Assembly: GCF_000297435.1 (NCBI RefSeq)
Contig: NZ_CAIP01000092.1
Coordinates: forward strand, 1 to 27,896
Direction: 5' to 3'
Length of the DNA: 27,896 bases
DNA from: Microcystis sp. T1-4
GTDB lineage: Bacteria; Cyanobacteriota; Cyanobacteriia; Cyanobacteriales; Microcystaceae
Shown: positions 24,668-27,896 of the stretch, piece by piece
Layout: each line of letters begins with the position of its first letter
How positions within the stretch are numbered: the stretch's first letter is position 1
The notes under the pieces: generated by a model
The model's input: the letters and a program-made list of their open reading frames with translations, nothing else
Database searches by the model: none
Told to the model about the DNA's origin: nothing
Translations under genes and position numbers: made by a program

Positions 24668-25834
24668 TTAGGGTTGAACAAAATTCGTCAGACTTCCTAG
24701 ACCAGAACGGGTCAGAGTAAATTGTTGTTGGTAGTTCCCCCGTGCGATCTTGTGGGTAACACTTTGGACATAATATTGACCATCATAGCTATGACCGACA
24801 CCTCGAACGCCCACAATACCAGGGGCTTGCAAAATATGCCCGTAACGGAGAGTATTCAATTGTCCTTGAGCAACCACGACGTTATCTATAGATAAATCGG
24901 TAATCGCTTGGGCTTTTGCTAAAGCATCTAGGGGACCAAGACGGGGATCTGTAAATTGTTGGGTTCGTATAAAGGGGAGAGACAGTTCTAAGGGTTGCAG
25001 TTCGGACTGAGATAGGGGCGTTCGGGTACTATTGGTAGTAACAATGGGGATGTCTTCTGATAATTCGGGTTGAAGGGGGTCGGACTGGGCAAAACCATAG
25101 ACTAGGGTGGGTGATAGAGCATCATAGCAAAAGTTAATCGATTCTACATTGGTCGCAGGTCCCATGTCCACAGTCATAGCGGGTTGTGGGTTTCCTGTGC
25201 GTAAAGGCGGACCCCAATAAGCAATATTGCTCAAGAAAGTTGGCCCTGGTCTCATATAAAAAAGATAGCCGTGTCTGGCGGCTAATTGCTGAAGATAGGC
25301 GCGATCAGTGGCATTTTGTTGGGGAACCCAATCCACTTGTAGCGATTGATAAGGGGGTAACGTAGCAGGAAATATTTCGGGAATAATTAAACCGAGTAAA
25401 GGAATATATTTGGCGAGAATTAATTCAACAATTGCGATGTGTCCCAAATTGGGATATTCGGTAGAGCATTCATACAGATCCATGACAATGCTGACATCTT
25501 CCCCTGTCACCGATAACATAGCTGCCCCAAATTCTTGAGAGTGAATTAATTCTTGTTGGGTAATAAATCCATCTATTAAAATACTCGGTGTTCCGTTAAG
25601 TGTGATGGTCAGAATTACTCGATTTTTTGGGGTGAGGAGGGGACTTCTCAATAACTCATAATCGGTACTTAGTACTTTGGTTCGGTCAGCATGAAACAAT
25701 AATTGAAACTTCGACGGACTTTGATCGCTTTGAGTAATCTCGACACTTTGCAGGGATTCAGCAATAAATTGGGGCGCAGGACTGGGACGATTTTTTCCTA
25801 ATGCTAATCTTAGCGTAATACCTGTTCCCGTCAT
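24668..25834 (-). CDS. Baseplate hub protein (gpD / gp27-like)
   Basis: This 388-aa protein fits the late control D/gp27 hub family: an N-terminal SVEITQSDQSPSKFQLLFHA strand, a GTPSILIDGFITQQE block, a tower-like central part (QNATDRAYLQQLAARHGYLF) and a C-terminal ending GVRGVGHSYDGQYYVQSVTH. The central motif with a Leu/Ala-rich helix followed by GYLF is typical of these hubs. It would form the trimeric hub holding the spike. The ribosome site GGAG overlaps the end of the LysM gene, with the ATG only 2 bp after that stop. Family call is by eye but the neighbours make it firm. Confidence 0.9.
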   Translation of the reverse strand: MTGTGITLRLALGKNRPSPAPQFIAESLQSVEITQSDQSPSKFQLLFHADRTKVLSTDYELLRSPLLTPKNRVILTITLNGTPSILIDGFITQQELIHSQEFGAAMLSVTGEDVSIVMDLYECSTEYPNLGHIAIVELILAKYIPLLGLIIPEIFPATLPPYQSLQVDWVPQQNATDRAYLQQLAARHGYLFYMRPGPTFLSNIAYWGPPLRTGNPQPAMTVDMGPATNVESINFCYDALSPTLVYGFAQSDPLQPELSEDIPIVTTNSTRTPLSQSELQPLELSLPFIRTQQFTDPRLGPLDALAKAQAITDLSIDNVVVAQGQLNTLRYGHILQAPGIVGVRGVGHSYDGQYYVQSVTHKIARGNYQQQFTLTRSGLGSLTNFVQP

Positions 25835-25836
25835 GA

Positions 25837-26136
25837 TTATTCTCCAGGTACTTGGGGAATCGTAACTTTTAAAATGCGTCCTGGACGTTCAGTCAAATCT
25901 ATGGGATTCATCCCATTATTCGCATCCGCAATCCGCCAAAATAACAGGGGATTACCTAAAGTTTTGGACGCAATAATATCTAACCGATCACCATCATTAA
26001 CCTTAACATTCGTGAGAAAGGGTAAATCTTGACCTTGGGGAAGAAAACGACGGCGTTTATAAATAATTTCCTGCCCAGTAGAACTCGTATATCGAGCATC
26101 GGCAATAGCATAATAGCGACTGGTATGATCAAACAT
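25837..26136 (-). CDS. LysM-domain baseplate protein (Afp7/gpX-like)
   Basis: This 99-aa protein carries a C-terminal LysM-like domain at ~44-95 (NVKVNDGDRLDIIASKTLGN, then FWRIADANNG), as in P2 gpX and the small LysM proteins of eCIS loci. In such particles it joins the hub to the tube-initiator ring, not peptidoglycan in a classical sense. An AGGAGG site lies 13 nt before the ATG, a longer spacing than usual, and no other start is available. It abuts the hub gene. Confidence 0.9.
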   Translation of the reverse strand: MFDHTSRYYAIADARYTSSTGQEIIYKRRRFLPQGQDLPFLTNVKVNDGDRLDIIASKTLGNPLLFWRIADANNGMNPIDLTERPGRILKVTIPQVPGE

Positions 26137-26168
26137 TTAGACTTAAAATCCTCCTCAATTTCAATGGT

Positions 26169-26831
26169 TTATCTAAGTTGATTGATATTCACTCCCAACA
26201 TCTGACTGGAAGTAGTAATAGCACTACTAGACATAGATTGTAAGATATTTTGATAGGCACTAAATTGATGGTATTGAGGGTTAGAAGAACTCAAATCTGA
26301 GTAGTTTAACACTCGCATACTCAAGGAAACCGTCGCTCGAATAGGATTGAGGCGAGCATCAAACAATTCTTCCACAATTGTATAGTTATTGATTCTCACA
26401 GGAAGCACCCTCTGAGGCCCCCAAACCAAGTAAATATCAGGAGAGGTCAAAGATGCTACTTCTAGCGTGCCATTTGCTAGTAAAGATTGATTCTTTTGGA
26501 CTTGATTAAGGGAAGGAAAAGCTAAAAGTTCTAAGGCGGCTAAATAAGGATAAATGCCTAATTGAACTGTAATCGGATCATCGTGGCACAGTTTATCGGA
26601 AGCATCTAACTGGATATCTATGTTGATTATTTCAACGGGTGCGCCTGTATAGCGGATGGCAAGAGAACGGTTATTTTCCTCACCTCCTGCCATTTGGGGT
26701 TCTAAGGATCGTTGCAAGCGACTCGGATTATATTGAAAAGGAATGACTTGCGGTGTCGTACTATCAGGATTAACAAAGACTAAGGCACCGCTAAAAATAC
26801 GAGGACCGCGCAAACCATTGACAGAAATCAT
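26169..26831 (-). CDS. CIS tube-initiator protein (CIS_tube family, gp53-like)
   Basis: This 220-aa protein has the CIS_tube N-terminal pattern: FVNPDSTTPQVIPFQYNPSR (residues 19-38), then GAPVEIINIDIQLDAS and a C-terminal RATVSLSMRVLNYSDL. The PFQYNPS motif is the family hallmark. The protein forms the first ring between baseplate hub and tube. C-terminal ~35 residues are Ser/Gln-rich, with the tail NINQLR. It precedes the LysM gene by 32 bp, matching the conserved order tube-initiator, LysM, hub, spike. Confidence 0.9.
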   Translation of the reverse strand: MISVNGLRGPRIFSGALVFVNPDSTTPQVIPFQYNPSRLQRSLEPQMAGGEENNRSLAIRYTGAPVEIINIDIQLDASDKLCHDDPITVQLGIYPYLAALELLAFPSLNQVQKNQSLLANGTLEVASLTSPDIYLVWGPQRVLPVRINNYTIVEELFDARLNPIRATVSLSMRVLNYSDLSSSNPQYHQFSAYQNILQSMSSSAITTSSQMLGVNINQLR

Positions 26832-26896
26832 AACAATTATCGCCTTAGTTAGTTAATTGATTAAAATACTACATCCGATCATGTCTGTGGGGTAAT

Positions 26897-27568
26897 TCAC
26901 GACTGAGAATCTATTTTACGAATGAGCCACTGTACAATCCCATTCAAATTATCATTATGGGTAGTATTTTTATCAATACTAATACCATGAACTTGTTGAC
27001 GCACCCCTTGTTGAGTCATTTGATATCCTCGAACAGCAACATCAGGAACAATACTCAAGGAATGCCAATAGTATTGAAATTTGAGATCCTTGTATAATTC
27101 TGAACTGTTTAAAATAGAATTAGCCCCTACATACAAACCAGGTAGATAGCCAGCTTCGTTTACTTGATCGAACCAATTGTTGCAGTAATTTACTACGTCT
27201 TGGACAGTTGCCTGTGGATCAATTCCCTCTAAGTCTAACCAGACATTGACTTTAGCGGGAAACCCGACTGTTTTGGCGTTTTCGACGGCTGCTTTACCAT
27301 GGTTTTCCCCCAGTGTGGCACTTGGTGTCCAACCTTTATAAAGCACGTGTTGGACGGGCATCAAAGCTAACCCGGCATTTAGAATGGCATCGGCTTCACC
27401 GTTGGTTAAATCTTTGGTAGTTTCTTGGGAAAGGGAAAGATAGCGTAAGCAGAAACGATAACCGCTTTGATAAAATAATTTCGCCTTAGCTAAGTCTAGT
27501 ATATAATCGGTATCAAATCCAGTTTCTCCCGCAGAGGCTGATTCGACTATTCCAGTTAAGGTTGTCAT
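26897..27568 (-). CDS. DUF1906 (Rv2525c-like) glycoside-hydrolase-like protein
   Basis: This 223-aa protein matches the DUF1906 glycoside-hydrolase-like family: GFDTDY at residues 17-22, a barrel strand with acidic pair VNVWLDLEG at 107-115 (D112, E114), YLPGLYVGAN at 141-150, and a late YWHSLS segment. The fold is a TIM barrel related to GH25 lysozymes; activity in the family is uncertain. No signal peptide is seen, so if it acts on a cell wall it would need lysis or the CIS itself to reach it. It is the first gene seen of the minus-strand run. It could be cargo, a wall-remodelling helper or an unrelated neighbour. Confidence 0.85.
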   Translation of the reverse strand: MTTLTGIVESASAGETGFDTDYILDLAKAKLFYQSGYRFCLRYLSLSQETTKDLTNGEADAILNAGLALMPVQHVLYKGWTPSATLGENHGKAAVENAKTVGFPAKVNVWLDLEGIDPQATVQDVVNYCNNWFDQVNEAGYLPGLYVGANSILNSSELYKDLKFQYYWHSLSIVPDVAVRGYQMTQQGVRQQVHGISIDKNTTHNDNLNGIVQWLIRKIDSQS

Positions 27569-27618
27569 CTGTCTAACGAACTAAAGGTTATATGTTGAAT
27601 CTTAGCAGCAAAATTTTT

Positions 27619-27749
27619 GGTTCTTCTCGACTTTGTGTGATAATTTTTACTTATGGAATCGTTAAGTGCTTATTGGGCAAGATTTAGGACTATTTTGCCG
27701 AAAAAACTCTCAGTATAGACCTCGTTTCCACACAGAAACCAGAAGAGCC
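27619..27749. mobile_element. ISL3-type end remnant or MITE, ~131 bp
   Basis: The left end GGTTCTTCT.. and the right end, read on the other strand, GGCTCTTCT.. match at 18 of 25 positions (27619-27643 against 27725-27749), including a shared TGTGTG. GG(C/T)TCTTC ends recall ISL3-family insertion sequences, but no 8-bp target duplication is visible, and no transposase is encoded. It lies upstream of the DUF1906 gene. Confidence 0.5.
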
Positions 27750-27768
27750 GATAAAATCGTCCATCAGT

Positions 27769-27889
27769 GGGAGCATCTCATTTATACAAGTTAGTAATTA
27801 TACTTATCACTAAAACCGGTTTCTAGCAAGGCTTTCAAAATAGCTTGACATAAAAACCTGATTTAGGGGTTACAAAGTGAGATGCTCCC
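27769..27889. mobile_element. Second MITE-like element, ~121 bp, near the window end
   Basis: GGGAGCATCTCA at 27769-27780 is perfectly inverted at 27878-27889, and similarity extends a few bases further in. The interior has no gene. The termini look like those of cyanobacterial insertion sequences. Together with the element at 27619-27749 it fills most of the gap from 27569 to the end, where I see no gene and no convincing promoter for the DUF1906 gene. Confidence 0.55.
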
Positions 27890-27896
27890 CTAGTAA

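Noticed and set aside
45..27568. Ordinary myophage prophage or R-type pyocin
   Set aside because: No capsid, portal, terminase, lysis or integrase genes; presence of Pvc16 cap, CIS_tube, DUF6519 and the AAA+ ATPase points to an eCIS-class system.

Overview
The window is one large gene cluster for a contractile injection system (CIS: a headless, phage-tail-like machine of the extracellular or membrane-anchored eCIS/Afp/PVC class) from a cyanobacterium. The host assignment rests on low GC, nine copies of the HIP1 palindrome GCGATCGC (starting near 2868, 4886, 6762, 8220, 13152, 13303, 17434, 17852 and 18719), and small inverted-repeat elements of a kind common in unicellular cyanobacteria such as the Crocosphaera/Cyanothece/Gloeothece/Microcystis group. 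The genus is an inference.

Layout. Every gene but one lies on the minus strand, so the cluster reads from high to low coordinates. 27568-23060 holds a DUF1906 glycoside-hydrolase-like protein, then the inner baseplate and hub: CIS tube-initiator protein, LysM protein, gpD/gp27-like hub, gpV-type spike and gp25 wedge protein. 23046-14514 holds two baseplate J-like wedge proteins, the second carrying beta-propellers, with an unrecognised basic 247-aa protein between them. 14495-12483, on the plus strand, is the AAA+ ATPase typical of eCIS. 12351-7973 holds a second unrecognised basic protein (239 aa) and a DUF6519/LamG/tail-fibre/kelch protein. 7369-45 holds the sheath (with a ~415-residue insert), the tube, a zinc-motif baseplate protein, a 77-aa protein, the Pvc16-like cap and a P2-gpI-like baseplate protein with a probable beta-helix.

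How they fit together. Spike, hub, LysM protein and gp25 would form the puncturing centre of the baseplate. The J-like and gpI-like proteins would form the wedges. Tube polymerises inside sheath, Pvc16 caps the far end, and the ATPase is probably an assembly or disassembly factor. Candidates for cargo are the two basic proteins and perhaps the DUF1906 protein. Neither a tape-measure protein nor a DUF4157 protein is in the window, so the cluster probably continues beyond it or has components elsewhere.

Most unusual features. Several core components carry large extra modules: the repeat-bearing sheath insert, Asp-box propellers inside a baseplate J protein, LamG plus kelch modules on a DUF6519 protein, a beta-helix on the gpI-like protein, and 48-bp tandem repeats in the spike. 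Two adjacent MITE-like elements sit exactly at the stop codon of the kelch gene, and three further MITE-like inverted-repeat elements lie in other gaps. No rRNA, tRNA or CRISPR array was seen.
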